Origin: Bacillus pumilus
Lineage (GTDB): Bacteria; Bacillota; Bacilli; Bacillales; Bacillaceae
Direction: 5' to 3'
DNA: 64,000 nt
Assembly: GCF_009937765.1 (NCBI RefSeq)
Contig: NZ_CP047089.1
Location: 3,036,272 to 3,100,271 of the forward strand
The notes under the pieces are model-generated. The model saw nothing but the letters and a program-made list of their open reading frames with translations, searched no databases and was not told the DNA's origin. This document shows positions 8,891-17,773 of this stretch, piece after piece; the first letter of the stretch is position 1; each line of letters begins with the position of its first letter. Position numbers and translations under genes: made by a program.

Positions 8891-8916
8891 AATCATTTGT
8901 CTGTATTTTATATAAA

Positions 8917-8945
8917 AAAAGAGCGTATGTGTGTACGCTCTTTTT
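8917..8945 (-). terminator. terminator after gdh
   Basis: The stem GAGCGTA/TACGCTC (8921-8927 with 8934-8940) is flanked by an A tract on the plus strand that gives a run of T after the hairpin on the minus strand. Confidence 0.85.
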
Positions 8946-8953
8946 GTTTCTTC

Positions 8954-9751
<798 letters not shown>

Positions 9752-10600
9752 CTATTTTGTAAAGCCTAGCAGCACGCCGCCTGCAATGATCATCAAGCAG
9801 CCTGCAATGACAAAGCTTGTTCTGGATGCTTTCTCTTTTAATAAATAAATGCCGCCTAATGTTGAGATAACGATCCCTGTCTGTGACATCGAAAAACTGA
9901 CCGCGACACCAATGAGCGGGATAGCCAAAAGAAGTCCGAGATTTCCTGTCGACCAAACAAGGCCGGCAATGATATTTTTAAACGTATATTTACTAAACGG
10001 ATTCTGCTTGAGACTAATCGCCAAGGAAGAAAGCAGCATGCCGACTGATTGCGGAACAAGGGCAGACCAGCCATCAATATGAAACCACCTTAAAATGACG
10101 ACATATCCAACGTAGCCAACCGTTGAAATAAGCAGAATGACGATCCCTTTCTTGAAATTGCCTCCATCGTTCCCACCGCCATTCTTTTTTTGACCGAGCG
10201 ATGTCAGCACAACACCTGCAATAATCAGTAAAATGGCACAAGAACCAATGAGTATGACCGTCATCGTTTGCCATTCTTTGAAGACCATGACGCCAAATAA
10301 AGTCGTGCTCACAAGCTGCATGCCCGTTGACAAAGGAACCGCCTTCGAGACTCCGAGAAACGCAACGCTTGAAAGCTGATTCATTTGTCCAATGCTCCAA
10401 AAGATGCCTGAAATGACAGAGACCGCAAAAATAAACGGTGTCAGCTCTGGCATTTTGATAAAGAAGGCTGCAATTGAAAAGATAAATGCGCCAAGCGTTA
10501 TACCGAGGGTTTGTTGGTATGCATTCCCGCCAAGTTTGACACTGATGAGAACAATACTCCCCCAAAATATCGCTGGGAGAAGTGCATATAAGATGCCCAC
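9752..10600 (-). CDS. glcU: glucose uptake protein, GRP/DMT transporter family
   Basis: An integral membrane protein of about 282 residues with some ten hydrophobic segments, close to B. subtilis GlcU (ALLPAIFWGS, KLGGNAYQQTLG near the N-terminus). It is thought to take up glucose by proton symport without phosphorylation, supplying Gdh encoded just downstream. The start is uncertain: a GTG at 10600 gives a protein beginning like GlcU but has only a weak GTAGGG site, while upstream in-frame starts would add a basic stretch unlike the family. I searched for a sigma-G promoter like the one known for B. subtilis glcU-gdh and did not find a convincing one. Confidence 0.85.
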   Translation of the reverse strand: MGILYALLPAIFWGSIVLISVKLGGNAYQQTLGITLGAFIFSIAAFFIKMPELTPFIFAVSVISGIFWSIGQMNQLSSVAFLGVSKAVPLSTGMQLVSTTLFGVMVFKEWQTMTVILIGSCAILLIIAGVVLTSLGQKKNGGGNDGGNFKKGIVILLISTVGYVGYVVILRWFHIDGWSALVPQSVGMLLSSLAISLKQNPFSKYTFKNIIAGLVWSTGNLGLLLAIPLIGVAVSFSMSQTGIVISTLGGIYLLKEKASRTSFVIAGCLMIIAGGVLLGFTK

Positions 10601-10671
10601 TTCGATCCCTACTTTCTTTTCTTTTTTACATAGCATCCCTCTTTTTCGCATTTTTAGCCGAAAAGATGCAA

Positions 10672-10700
10672 ACAAAAAAACCTTACGGAAGGGTAAGGTT
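10672..10700 (-). terminator. terminator after gndA
   Basis: The stem AACCTTAC/GTAAGGTT (10679-10686 with 10693-10700) is followed on the minus strand by a long T tract. Confidence 0.88.
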
Positions 10701-10717
10701 TTTCAGTCGTTCTATGT

Positions 10718-12127
10718 TTATTTCATCCATTCTGTATGGAAGATGCCTTCTTTATCTGTGCGTTCATACGTATGTGCACCGAAATAGTCACGCTGTGCTT
10801 GAATTAAGTTCGCTGGCAGGACAGCTGTGCGATAGCTATCAAAGTAAGCAAGTGCACTTGAGAATGAAGGAACAGGAACTCCTTGCTCCACTGCAAGTGA
10901 AATGACTTTACGAAGAGATGATTGATAGCTTTGAGCAATATCCTTAAAGTAAGGATCAAGCAATAAGTTTTTCAGTTCTGGGTTACGGTCATATGCTTCT
11001 TTAATTTGTTGCAAGAAGGCTGCACGAATGATACATCCACCACGGAAGATCATTGCAATTTCACCGTATTTTAAATCCCAGTTATACTCATCAGATGCTG
11101 CTTTCATTTGCGCAAAACCTTGTGCATATGAACAGATTTTACTCATGAATAGGGCTTTTCTAACCGCTTCGATCAGCTCTTGTTTATTCTCTGCTGATTG
11201 CGCTGGCTTAGGACCTTCGATTAATTGACTTGCTTCAACACGCTCATCTTTCATTGCTGAAATGTAGCGCGCGAAAACAGACTCAGTAATGATTGGAAGC
11301 GGAACACCTAGATCAAGAGAACTTTGGCTCGTCCATTTTCCAGTTCCTTTTTGTCCAGCTTTATCTAAGATCACATCCACAAGCGGCTGATTTGTTTCTT
11401 CATCCACTTTTGTGAAAATATCAGCTGTAATTTCAATTAAATAGCTGTCAAGCTCGCCTTTATTCCATTCTGAGAATACTTCATGAAGCTCCTCTGCTGA
11501 CAATCCTGCCACATGCTTCAAGATAAAGTATGATTCAGAAATCAATTGCATGTCTCCGTACTCGATGCCGTTATGGACCATTTTGACATAATGTCCTGCT
11601 CCATCTGGGCCGATATACGTTGTACATGGCTCGCCATCTACTTTCGCAGAAATCGCTTCTAGAATTGGTTTCACTAGCTCATGCGCTTCTTTTTGACCGC
11701 CTGGCATGATCGATGGACCTTTTAGTGCACCTTCTTCACCGCCGGAAACACCTGTACCAATGAAGTGAATACCACTTTCCGCAAGCTCTTGATTACGTCT
11801 TTGCGTATCCTTGTAATATGTATTTCCACCATCAATTAAGATGTCACCTTTCTCTAGGTGAGGAAGTAATGATTGAATGGTTGCATCCGTTGCTGCACCA
11901 GCTTTTACCATTAAAAGAATTTTACGCGGTGTTTCAAGCGACTGAACAAATTCTTCGATGCTATATGTGCCTACAACATTTTTCCCATTTGATTCTTCGA
12001 GAAACTCTTCTGTTTTGCTGCTAGATCTGTTATAAACGGACACGGAGAACCCGCGGCTTTCAATATTAAGGGCAAGGTTTTTACCCATAACGGCTAGTCC
12101 AACCACACCGATTTGTTGTTTTGACAT
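10718..12127 (-). CDS. gndA: 6-phosphogluconate dehydrogenase, decarboxylating, NADP-dependent
   Basis: A 469-residue enzyme converting 6-phosphogluconate to ribulose 5-phosphate, CO2 and NADPH. The N-terminal cofactor motif is [12 protein letters not shown], the substrate region includes [19 protein letters not shown], and catalytic Lys and neighbours are in [16 protein letters not shown]. The length equals B. subtilis GndA (yqjI). It is the pathway partner of zwf. In B. subtilis the two genes lie close together; here gmu and glcU-gdh lie between them. Confidence 0.96.
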   Translation of the reverse strand: MSKQQIGVVGLAVMGKNLALNIESRGFSVSVYNRSSSKTEEFLEESNGKNVVGTYSIEEFVQSLETPRKILLMVKAGAATDATIQSLLPHLEKGDILIDGGNTYYKDTQRRNQELAESGIHFIGTGVSGGEEGALKGPSIMPGGQKEAHELVKPILEAISAKVDGEPCTTYIGPDGAGHYVKMVHNGIEYGDMQLISESYFILKHVAGLSAEELHEVFSEWNKGELDSYLIEITADIFTKVDEETNQPLVDVILDKAGQKGTGKWTSQSSLDLGVPLPIITESVFARYISAMKDERVEASQLIEGPKPAQSAENKQELIEAVRKALFMSKICSYAQGFAQMKAASDEYNWDLKYGEIAMIFRGGCIIRAAFLQQIKEAYDRNPELKNLLLDPYFKDIAQSYQSSLRKVISLAVEQGVPVPSFSSALAYFDSYRTAVLPANLIQAQRDYFGAHTYERTDKEGIFHTEWMK

Positions 12128-12225
12128 AATTCTGACGTCCCTTCTAACACACTATATTGATTACTGCTGAAATGATGTACCCTTTGAAATTACCACAACA
12201 TCACCTCTTTTATCAAGTTTTCAGG

Positions 12226-13464
12226 CTAGTCATTTCCTCTTTCGTCCTGAAAAAAATCTTTATTAAAACTTGTTCCACTTGTTTTGCTCTCTTTTTCCTT
12301 GATGGTCATCCCTCTTTGGACGAGTGATTTCCCATACTTTTCTTTCAATCCTTCTAAAATGGTTTGGAGAGGCTCTTCTTTTGCATCTTCTGTATAGGAG
12401 AATAAATCAAGCTGTTTAACGGCTGCTTTTCGTTCTACAAGATCTGTGCCCGTCACACCTAAGAGCCTCACAGGCTGGTCATTCCAATGTTTAAGGAATA
12501 ACTGCCTTGCTGCCTCATATAAGTCTTCCTTCCGATCCGTCGGATTCGTGAGGGTGACACTTCGCGTGATATTTTTCCAGCTTGCGTACCGAATCATAAT
12601 AAGGAGCCGATTTGCCATGACTTCTTTTCTCCTTAACCTTGCACTCACAGATTGTGACAGCTTATCAATTAACGCGACAAGTTCATCTGGATCGTCAGAA
12701 TCATGAGGGAGAGTTGACGAATTCCCGACAGATTTAAATTCGTATATTCTTTCTGGGTCCACAATGCCGTCATGTTCACCATTGGCCTTTTGCTTTAATC
12801 TCGGTCCATTGATGCCCAGTAATTCCTTTAGTGTATACTCATTTGCTTTCGCTAAGTCTTCAATGGTATGAATGCCAATCGTTTTCAATTTATCTGCCGT
12901 TTTTTGTCCCACTCCGTGCATGTCACCCGCTGGCAGCGGCCATAGCATTTGGGGGACATCTCGTTTACGCAAAATCGTGATGCCCATTGGTTTTTTCCAA
13001 TTAGACGCCATTTTCGCTAAAAATTTATTCGGTGCAATGCCAATACTTGAAGGAAGCATAAGCTCCTCTACAAGCCTCGTTTGAATATCATGAGCCGTTT
13101 TCACCGCGTGCTCGGCATATGGCGTATGCGTTAAGTCAATATAGCCCTCGTCTATAGATACGGGTTCGACTAAATCGCTGTATTCTCTTAGTATCGTAAA
13201 CATCTCTTGTGAGGAGCTTCGGTACCGGTCAAAATTTGGTGTACGGACAATCAGCCCCGGACAAAGCCGCTTCGCTTCCCATAAAGGCATCGGAGGCTTT
13301 ACACCTAGCGCTCTTGCCTCATAGCTGCACGTCACCACAATCCCTTTACGCTCTTTCGCATTTCCGCTAATGGCTAAAGGTTTCCCTCTCAAAGAAGGAT
13401 CATACGCCATTTCTACATTGGCATAAAACGCATTCATGTCTATATGAAAAATAATATTTGACAT
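12226..13464 (-). CDS. polY1: DNA polymerase IV (Y-family)
   Basis: A Y-family translesion polymerase of about 412 residues, the yqjH/PolY1 counterpart. The first catalytic Asp is in HIDMNAFYA, and the second acidic motif is SIDEGYIDL. The C-terminal region has QLDLF in KQLDLFSYTED, a canonical sliding-clamp binding motif. Little-finger domain residues (KSVGNSSTLP) are present. I chose the ATG at 13464, eight bases after GGGG; the ATG at 13470 is equally in frame but very close to that site. No LexA box was identified upstream. Confidence 0.93.
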   Translation of the reverse strand: MSNIIFHIDMNAFYANVEMAYDPSLRGKPLAISGNAKERKGIVVTCSYEARALGVKPPMPLWEAKRLCPGLIVRTPNFDRYRSSSQEMFTILREYSDLVEPVSIDEGYIDLTHTPYAEHAVKTAHDIQTRLVEELMLPSSIGIAPNKFLAKMASNWKKPMGITILRKRDVPQMLWPLPAGDMHGVGQKTADKLKTIGIHTIEDLAKANEYTLKELLGINGPRLKQKANGEHDGIVDPERIYEFKSVGNSSTLPHDSDDPDELVALIDKLSQSVSARLRRKEVMANRLLIMIRYASWKNITRSVTLTNPTDRKEDLYEAARQLFLKHWNDQPVRLLGVTGTDLVERKAAVKQLDLFSYTEDAKEEPLQTILEGLKEKYGKSLVQRGMTIKEKESKTSGTSFNKDFFQDERGND

Positions 13465-13582
13465 TGGCATAACCCCATTTTCTTCAATCCCTATATGTTG
13501 ATCAAAAGTTTCGAATCAAACAAACATGATGAATCTCTTTTATGGTCAATTATACATTGATTTATATCATCTTTCCTCAAAA

Positions 13583-13609
13583 AAACCTTCTCTAAAAAAG
13601 AGAAGGTTT
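13583..13609 (-). terminator. terminator after cynD
   Basis: A 10-bp stem, AAACCTTCTC (13583-13592) with GAGAAGGTTT (13600-13609), followed on the minus strand by a T tract. Confidence 0.88.
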
Positions 13610-13615
13610 CACAAA

Positions 13616-14608
13616 TTACACTTTTTCTTCAAGCAACCCATTTTGATATTGTATTGCCTCGTATGTTAACACTTCATTTTTATTGTCATTCAAATGTTTT
13701 ACAACCGGAGTAGGCTGCTGATTAAAATTCATACTCAAGCTTTGATTGGAGTAGTGGCCAGCTGGATCAATATAATACTTGTAATCAATGACTCTTTCCA
13801 CATCAATGTCTGCATAAGCAATTCCCTCTGTTTCAGCGGGAACCATATCACTGATCGGTTCTCCATCTGGACCGTAAATGCACGTATGCCCACTCTTAAA
13901 TGTGTCAAAGTAATCTCTTTGCTCCTGCGTTAAACAAATCATCTCTTTCATTTCTTCTGTATAGATAGAAGAAGTCATCAGCACAAAAGTTTGAGTCGCG
14001 ATGGCATAATATCTGCTTGAAATTTCATCATCAAAATAACCAGGCCAAGATGCTACATGCACCTGTTCATTTTGAGCATTCATCGCCATCAAATCTAGTG
14101 GCACTTGATGCTCCCAGCACATCAATCCGCCAAGGTTGCCAATTTCAGTTTGAAAAACTGGCATCATGCTGCCACTTCCATCTCCCCAAATCAGTCTTTC
14201 TGCTACAGAAGCTCTCATTTTCCGATGCTTTCCTATTAAATCCCCCTTTGGATTAAACCAAAGTTGAGCTAAATAGAGAGAGCCGCCATCTTTTTCACTG
14301 CATGATATACAAACGTACGTTTCATTCCTTTTTGCTGCCTCGCTTATTTTTTGGATAGCTAAGCTAGGGATTTCGACTGCATTTTTATATAATTCGTGAT
14401 AGAACTTTCTTGTATATTCTGGATGACCAATAAAAGCAAACCAAGGATAACCAGGTAAAAATGCTTCTGGGAATGCCACAAGTTTTGCACCATTTGAAGC
14501 CGCCTCGTCGATCAGTTCACATGATTTCTGAACCGTTGCCTCCAAATTTAAGTAGATAGGTGCTGCTTGTACCGCAGCTGCTCGAAACTTCGGGTAAATA
14601 CTTGTCAT
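13616..14608 (-). CDS. cynD: cyanide dihydratase (nitrilase superfamily)
   Basis: A 330-residue nitrilase very close in remembered sequence to the cyanide dihydratase of B. pumilus C1, which converts cyanide plus two waters to formate and ammonia and assembles into short spirals. The triad is visible: Glu48 in FPEAFLPG, Lys about 130 in GKHRKMR, and Cys about 164 in GLMCWEH. The start is the ATG at 14608 (MTSIYPKF), seven bases after GGAGG; an upstream ATG at 14623 is weaker. The C-terminal tail (about 30 residues after QSLSMNF) is the variable region that tunes activity in this family. It lies alone between polY1 and mifM, which are adjacent in B. subtilis. Confidence 0.92.
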   Translation of the reverse strand: MTSIYPKFRAAAVQAAPIYLNLEATVQKSCELIDEAASNGAKLVAFPEAFLPGYPWFAFIGHPEYTRKFYHELYKNAVEIPSLAIQKISEAAKRNETYVCISCSEKDGGSLYLAQLWFNPKGDLIGKHRKMRASVAERLIWGDGSGSMMPVFQTEIGNLGGLMCWEHQVPLDLMAMNAQNEQVHVASWPGYFDDEISSRYYAIATQTFVLMTSSIYTEEMKEMICLTQEQRDYFDTFKSGHTCIYGPDGEPISDMVPAETEGIAYADIDVERVIDYKYYIDPAGHYSNQSLSMNFNQQPTPVVKHLNDNKNEVLTYEAIQYQNGLLEEKV

Positions 14609-14740
14609 ATTCAAAACCTCCATTTCTTCTATTCCCCCTCATTATAAAATAGGAATGGTGAAGTTTGGATGAAAAATACCATTTTATACAAAATAAGGTT
14701 CTTCACTCAGTAGAGAAAACACGTGGTCCTGTTAGACATT

Positions 14741-14765
14741 TCACAATGTGTATAGTACACTGTGA
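14741..14765. promoter_or_regulatory. nested inverted repeat between cynD and mifM
   Basis: Outer arms TCACA (14741-14745) and TGTGA (14761-14765) enclose inner arms GTGTA (14748-14752) and TACAC (14756-14760). This could be an operator or a 5' UTR hairpin. No known regulator was recognised. Confidence 0.35.
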
Positions 14766-14788
14766 GTAATGAAATGGATGTGATAATC

Positions 14789-15070
14789 ATGATTATTGAT
14801 ACATTCAATGAAGTCTTTTTCCTTGTTGAATTCTTTACGATTATTCTTCCAGCGCTGACGGCCATCGGCATTGCTTTTTTATTAAAAGACTGTCGTATGA
14901 ACGAACACCTCGGTGGACATCGTTTGGAAGAGTTGGACGCATCTTTATTGAATCGAACAGACTTTCTGTTTATCATATATGATCGCATTACAACTTGGAT
15001 TAGTAAAGTCATTCGAATGAAACGATCATCAAACGATGATGAAGACCATTTGCTTCCTCTCTCTAATTAA
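14789..15070 (+). CDS. mifM: MifM-type translation arrest peptide, regulator of misCB
   Basis: A protein of about 93 residues with one N-terminal membrane segment (FFTIILPALTAIGIAFLL) and a charged C-terminal half. It resembles B. subtilis MifM (YqzJ), which stalls its own ribosome when membrane insertion is poor and so opens the downstream misCB ribosome site. The arrest region is recognisable: RITTWISKVIRM followed by the acidic stretch NDDED and LL, corresponding to RITTWIRKVFRM...NDEED in B. subtilis. It lies immediately upstream of misCB with 27 bases between. The start chosen is the ATG at 14789, giving nearly the B. subtilis length; ATG 14774 and GTG 14762 are in frame but would lengthen it. 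Confidence 0.85.
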   Translation: MIIDTFNEVFFLVEFFTIILPALTAIGIAFLLKDCRMNEHLGGHRLEELDASLLNRTDFLFIIYDRITTWISKVIRMKRSSNDDEDHLLPLSN

Positions 15071-15095
15071 TTTTTTTAAAAATGAGGAGGAAACG
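15050..15095 (+). promoter_or_regulatory. pairing between mifM 3' end and misCB ribosome-binding site
   Basis: CTTCCTC near the end of mifM (TTCCTC at 15054-15059) can pair with GAGGAA (15087-15092), part of the AGGAGG site of misCB. This would hide the misCB ribosome site unless a ribosome stalled on mifM disrupts it, as established for B. subtilis. Confidence 0.6.
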
Positions 15096-15097
15096 AA

Positions 15098-15916
15098 TTG
15101 AAACGTTTATTAACGATTTGTACGACTTTATGTTTAATGATGATTGCCTCACCTGCTTTTGCAGCAAGTGGGCAAACGAATGCGAGCTCTGATGGGTTTT
15201 TCCATCATTATTTTGTCCAGCCTTTTTCGGAGCTGATTATTTGGCTTGCGAACTTCTTCCATGATGATTATGGTTTATCGATTATGTTCGTGACTTTGAT
15301 CGTCCGTCTGCTGATTTTCCCTCTTTTTGCGAACCAATTTAAAAAGCAAAGAGTGATGCAGGAGAAGATGGCACTGGTGAAACCTCAAATTGACGACATT
15401 CAAAGCAAATTGAAGAAAACGAAAGAACCTGAAAAACAAAAAGAACTACAAATGGAAATGATGAAAGTATACAAAGAGAACAATGTGAACCCACTAGCAA
15501 TGGGCTGTCTGCCTATGCTAATTCAAATTCCAATTGTTCTTGGCTTTTACTCAGCGATCCGCTCTACACCTGAGATTGCAACACATTCGTTCCTATGGTT
15601 TAACTTAGGACAAACCGATCTATTGGTCGCGATCTTCGCAGGCGCTATGTATTTCTTGCAATTTTATGTTACGCAAAGATTTGCGAAGCAATCAGGCACC
15701 CAGACAGAGGCTGCGCTAAAACAAGCAAAAGTAATGGGTATGATTTTCCCAATCATGATGCTGTTTATTTCAATCAATGCACCCGCTGCCCTTCCTTTAT
15801 ACTGGATGACAAGTGGATTATTACTCACAGTCCAAACGATTATTTTGAATGTCATGTACCAAAAATCAAAATCAAAAGCTGAGACAAACGACCAAGCGAG
15901 CCCAGCTGCTGAATAA
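15098..15916 (+). CDS. misCB: membrane protein insertase YidC2 (Oxa1/YidC family)
   Basis: A 272-residue YidC/Oxa1/SpoIIIJ-family insertase, the YqjG/YidC2 counterpart. It has an N-terminal signal sequence, a core beginning FHDDYGLSIMFVTLIVRLLIF, the hydrophilic-groove Arg in that segment, a charged cytoplasmic hairpin (KLKKTKEPEKQKELQMEMMK split by K-rich repeats), and conserved NPLAMGCLPMLIQ. The start is a TTG at 15098 after AGGAGG. The signal ends in SPAFAAS with no Cys in a lipobox position, so it looks cleaved by signal peptidase I rather than lipid-modified as SpoIIIJ is. Translation should be controlled by MifM upstream. The terminator that follows carries the inserted 174-nt repeat. 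Confidence 0.93.
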   Translation: MKRLLTICTTLCLMMIASPAFAASGQTNASSDGFFHHYFVQPFSELIIWLANFFHDDYGLSIMFVTLIVRLLIFPLFANQFKKQRVMQEKMALVKPQIDDIQSKLKKTKEPEKQKELQMEMMKVYKENNVNPLAMGCLPMLIQIPIVLGFYSAIRSTPEIATHSFLWFNLGQTDLLVAIFAGAMYFLQFYVTQRFAKQSGTQTEAALKQAKVMGMIFPIMMLFISINAPAALPLYWMTSGLLLTVQTIILNVMYQKSKSKAETNDQASPAAE

Positions 15917-15920
15917 AAAT

Positions 15921-15948
15921 AACCCCCTTATCATTTGATAAGGGGGTT
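15921..15948 (+). terminator. proximal terminator hairpin after misCB (no T tract)
   Basis: A 12-bp stem, AACCCCCTTATC (15921-15932) with GATAAGGGGGTT (15937-15948). It is followed by ATAGATTG rather than a T run, so it probably terminates poorly on its own. A near copy at 16125-16152 carries the T tract. Confidence 0.7.
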
Positions 15949-15950
15949 AT

Positions 15951-16124
15951 AGATTGTGGACAAAGTGCTAAAATGATCTTTATTTTAGCACTTTGTCTTC
16001 TTTTCAGTGTGATAGAAAACCTTTGAAGTCTAGGAAGGACGAGCATCGGAGCGGAGCGAATTTAACATTCGTGAGCACCGAAGCGCAGACCTGACACCGA
16101 ATGCAAGGGTTTGTCTACACGCTG
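15951..16124 (+). repeat. 174-nt structured repeat element, copy A
   Basis: This element is present again at 58947-59120 in the opposite orientation, with the same 174-nt length and about ten differences. It contains a 15-bp hairpin (15960-15974 with 15982-15996), then a long closing stem (CAGTGTG 16005-16011 with CACGCTG 16118-16124, extended by TAGA/TCTA and AAACC/GGTTT) that encloses smaller hairpins such as CGAAT/ATTCG. Base changes between copies preserve pairing. It is flanked by duplicated terminator hairpins. It has no protein-coding potential. It may relate to the approximately 190-bp repeats described in B. subtilis and B. licheniformis, but I cannot confirm that. Confidence 0.9.
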
Positions 16125-16158
16125 AATCCCCTTATCATTTGATAAGGGGATTTTCTTT
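16125..16158. terminator. distal terminator copy, with T tract
   Basis: AATCCCCTTATC (16125-16136) pairs with GATAAGGGGATT (16141-16152), followed by TTTTCTTT. It is almost identical to the hairpin at 15921-15948 except for one compensatory pair (C-G to T-A). It serves misCB and, in reverse, may serve the CheW-like gene. Confidence 0.85.
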
Positions 16159-16621
16159 ATGCCAATTCTTCTTTTAATCTCGCTGGCAATTGATCGAGAT
16201 CCTCAATTCTCCCAAGGAACTTATTCGGGTCCACTTGTAAAATCATCTTGTTTTCTCTCTCTACAACGCCGAAGAAATATTCAGAGGCTTTTGTGTTCAT
16301 ATGAAATGGCTTGATCTCACTTAGCTCGATATCAATAATATCTTTTGCACCTGAGACAAGACAGCCTACCATTTGTTCATTTAATTCAAATAGCAACACT
16401 TTGGACTGTTCGTTCACATCAAGAGGCTTTCCGTGAAGCATCACGCCTGTGTCACTGACAGGTATGACCTCTCCTCTTAAAGACATGAGTCCTTTTATTT
16501 CTTTTGGAAGGTTCGATACTTCTTGTAAATAAGGGACCTTCTCAATCGAACGAATATGTTCTACACTGATGCCAAAATCCTCTTGCCCCACTTGGAAAAT
16601 AATGATCTTTTGCGTACTCAC
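16157..16621 (-). CDS. CheW-like chemotaxis coupling protein
   Basis: A 154-residue protein made of a single CheW domain: IIIFQVGQEDFGISVEHIRSIEK at the start, KGLMSLRGEVIPVSD in the middle (the conserved LRGxVIPVxDL region), and FFGVVERENKMILQVDPNKFL near the end. CheW proteins link chemoreceptors to the kinase CheA. This is not the cheW of the main flagellar/chemotaxis operon and stands alone beside yqjE, so it is a paralogue of unknown partner. The start is a GTG at 16621, seven bases after GGAGA. B. subtilis has yqjF, not a CheW gene, near this place. Confidence 0.85.
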   Translation of the reverse strand: MSTQKIIIFQVGQEDFGISVEHIRSIEKVPYLQEVSNLPKEIKGLMSLRGEVIPVSDTGVMLHGKPLDVNEQSKVLLFELNEQMVGCLVSGAKDIIDIELSEIKPFHMNTKASEYFFGVVERENKMILQVDPNKFLGRIEDLDQLPARLKEELA

Positions 16622-16635
16622 AGAGTCTCCTGCCT

Positions 16636-17757
16636 TTACGATGGATTTGTCGTTTCTTCGATAATGGCGAGAACCATTTCAGCTGTTTTGACTAATTCTT
16701 CAATCGGCATTTTCTCATTTTTCGTATGAATATCTTCATATCCAACAGCTAGGTTGACAGTTGGGACGCCGTTTCCTGCAATGACGTTTGCATCACTGCC
16801 TCCGCCACTCGTCTGTAGTTCTGATGGACGGCCAATTTTCGCAGCCGCTTTTTTTGCCACTTCTACGACTTGATCGCCGTGAGAGAATTTGAAGCCTGGA
16901 TACATGATGTCAATGTGTACATCGGCACTTCCGCCCATTTCTTTAGCGGTTTTTTCAAAGGATTCTTTCATCTTCGCTACTTGCGCTTCCATTTTTGCAG
17001 GTTCTAAAGAGCGTGCTTCAGCAAGGATATCGACTTGATCACACACAATATTCGTTTGCGTTCCGCCTTCAAAACGACCGATATTCGCCGTTGTTTCTTC
17101 ATCAATTCGGCCAAGCGGCATACTAGCAATGGCTTTTGATGCAATGGTAATTGCAGACACACCTTTTTCAGGCGCGACACCTGCGTGAGCTGTTTTCCCG
17201 TAAATCGTTGCGCGTACTTTCGCCTGTGTTGGCGCTGCAACGATAATGGTTCCCACCTTGCCATCTGAATCAAGAGCATAGCCATATGCGGCTGTCATCA
17301 ACTTCGGATCTAACGCTTTTGCTCCGACAAGTCCTGATTCCTCACCAGCTGTGATGACAAATTCAATCGTTCCATGTGGTACATTCTTCTCTTTCAGTAC
17401 ACGGATTGCTTCAAACATTGCGGCAAGTCCTGTTTTATCGTCAGCACCAAGAATGGTTGTTCCATCTGTTTTCACATAGCCGTCTTCAATGACTGGCTTT
17501 ACGCCATTACCTGGAACCACTGTGTCCATATGAGAAGTGAAATAGATGGTATCAGCCTCTTGAGTGCCTTCCAGTGTACAGATCAGGTTGCCTGCACCGT
17601 GGCCTGTTTTTGCTTTTGAGTCGTCTTCCACCACTTTTAGTCCAAGCTGCGAGAATTTTTCTTTTAAGACTTCCACAATTTTCTCTTCGTGTTTTGTTTC
17701 CGAATCAATCTGAACTAGTTCTAAAAATTCGTCTAGTAAACGTTTTTCATTGATCAT
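16636..17757 (-). CDS. yqjE: M20-family tripeptidase, PepT-like
   Basis: A 373-residue dizinc aminopeptidase of the M20/M42-like peptidase T group, the YqjE counterpart. Metal-binding segments are TSHMDTVVPG, ILGADDKTGLA, TAGEESGLVGA and, at the C-terminus, a region with DIHTKNE; the dimerisation domain contains YGKTAHAGVAPEKG. It probably cleaves N-terminal residues from small peptides in the cytoplasm. The start at 17757 (MINEKRLLDEF) follows GAGGAGG by nine bases; an upstream in-frame ATG at 17793 lies inside yqjD and has no site. It is downstream of yqjD on the same strand, 16 bases apart. Confidence 0.9.
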   Translation of the reverse strand: MINEKRLLDEFLELVQIDSETKHEEKIVEVLKEKFSQLGLKVVEDDSKAKTGHGAGNLICTLEGTQEADTIYFTSHMDTVVPGNGVKPVIEDGYVKTDGTTILGADDKTGLAAMFEAIRVLKEKNVPHGTIEFVITAGEESGLVGAKALDPKLMTAAYGYALDSDGKVGTIIVAAPTQAKVRATIYGKTAHAGVAPEKGVSAITIASKAIASMPLGRIDEETTANIGRFEGGTQTNIVCDQVDILAEARSLEPAKMEAQVAKMKESFEKTAKEMGGSADVHIDIMYPGFKFSHGDQVVEVAKKAAAKIGRPSELQTSGGGSDANVIAGNGVPTVNLAVGYEDIHTKNEKMPIEELVKTAEMVLAIIEETTNPS

Positions 17758-17773
17758 GATGATGCTCCTCCTC

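Noticed and set aside
10601-10671. Sigma-G promoter for glcU-gdh
   Set aside because: Expected from B. subtilis, but no acceptable -35/-10 pair was found in the short leader.
14762-14788. Longer mifM from GTG 14762
   Set aside because: No ribosome site; the extra residues have no counterpart in B. subtilis MifM and overlap the inverted repeat.
15921-16158. Copy A as a transposon remnant of a classical insertion sequence
   Set aside because: No transposase fragment and no terminal inverted repeats of the usual kind; the duplicated flanks are terminator hairpins much longer than typical target duplications.
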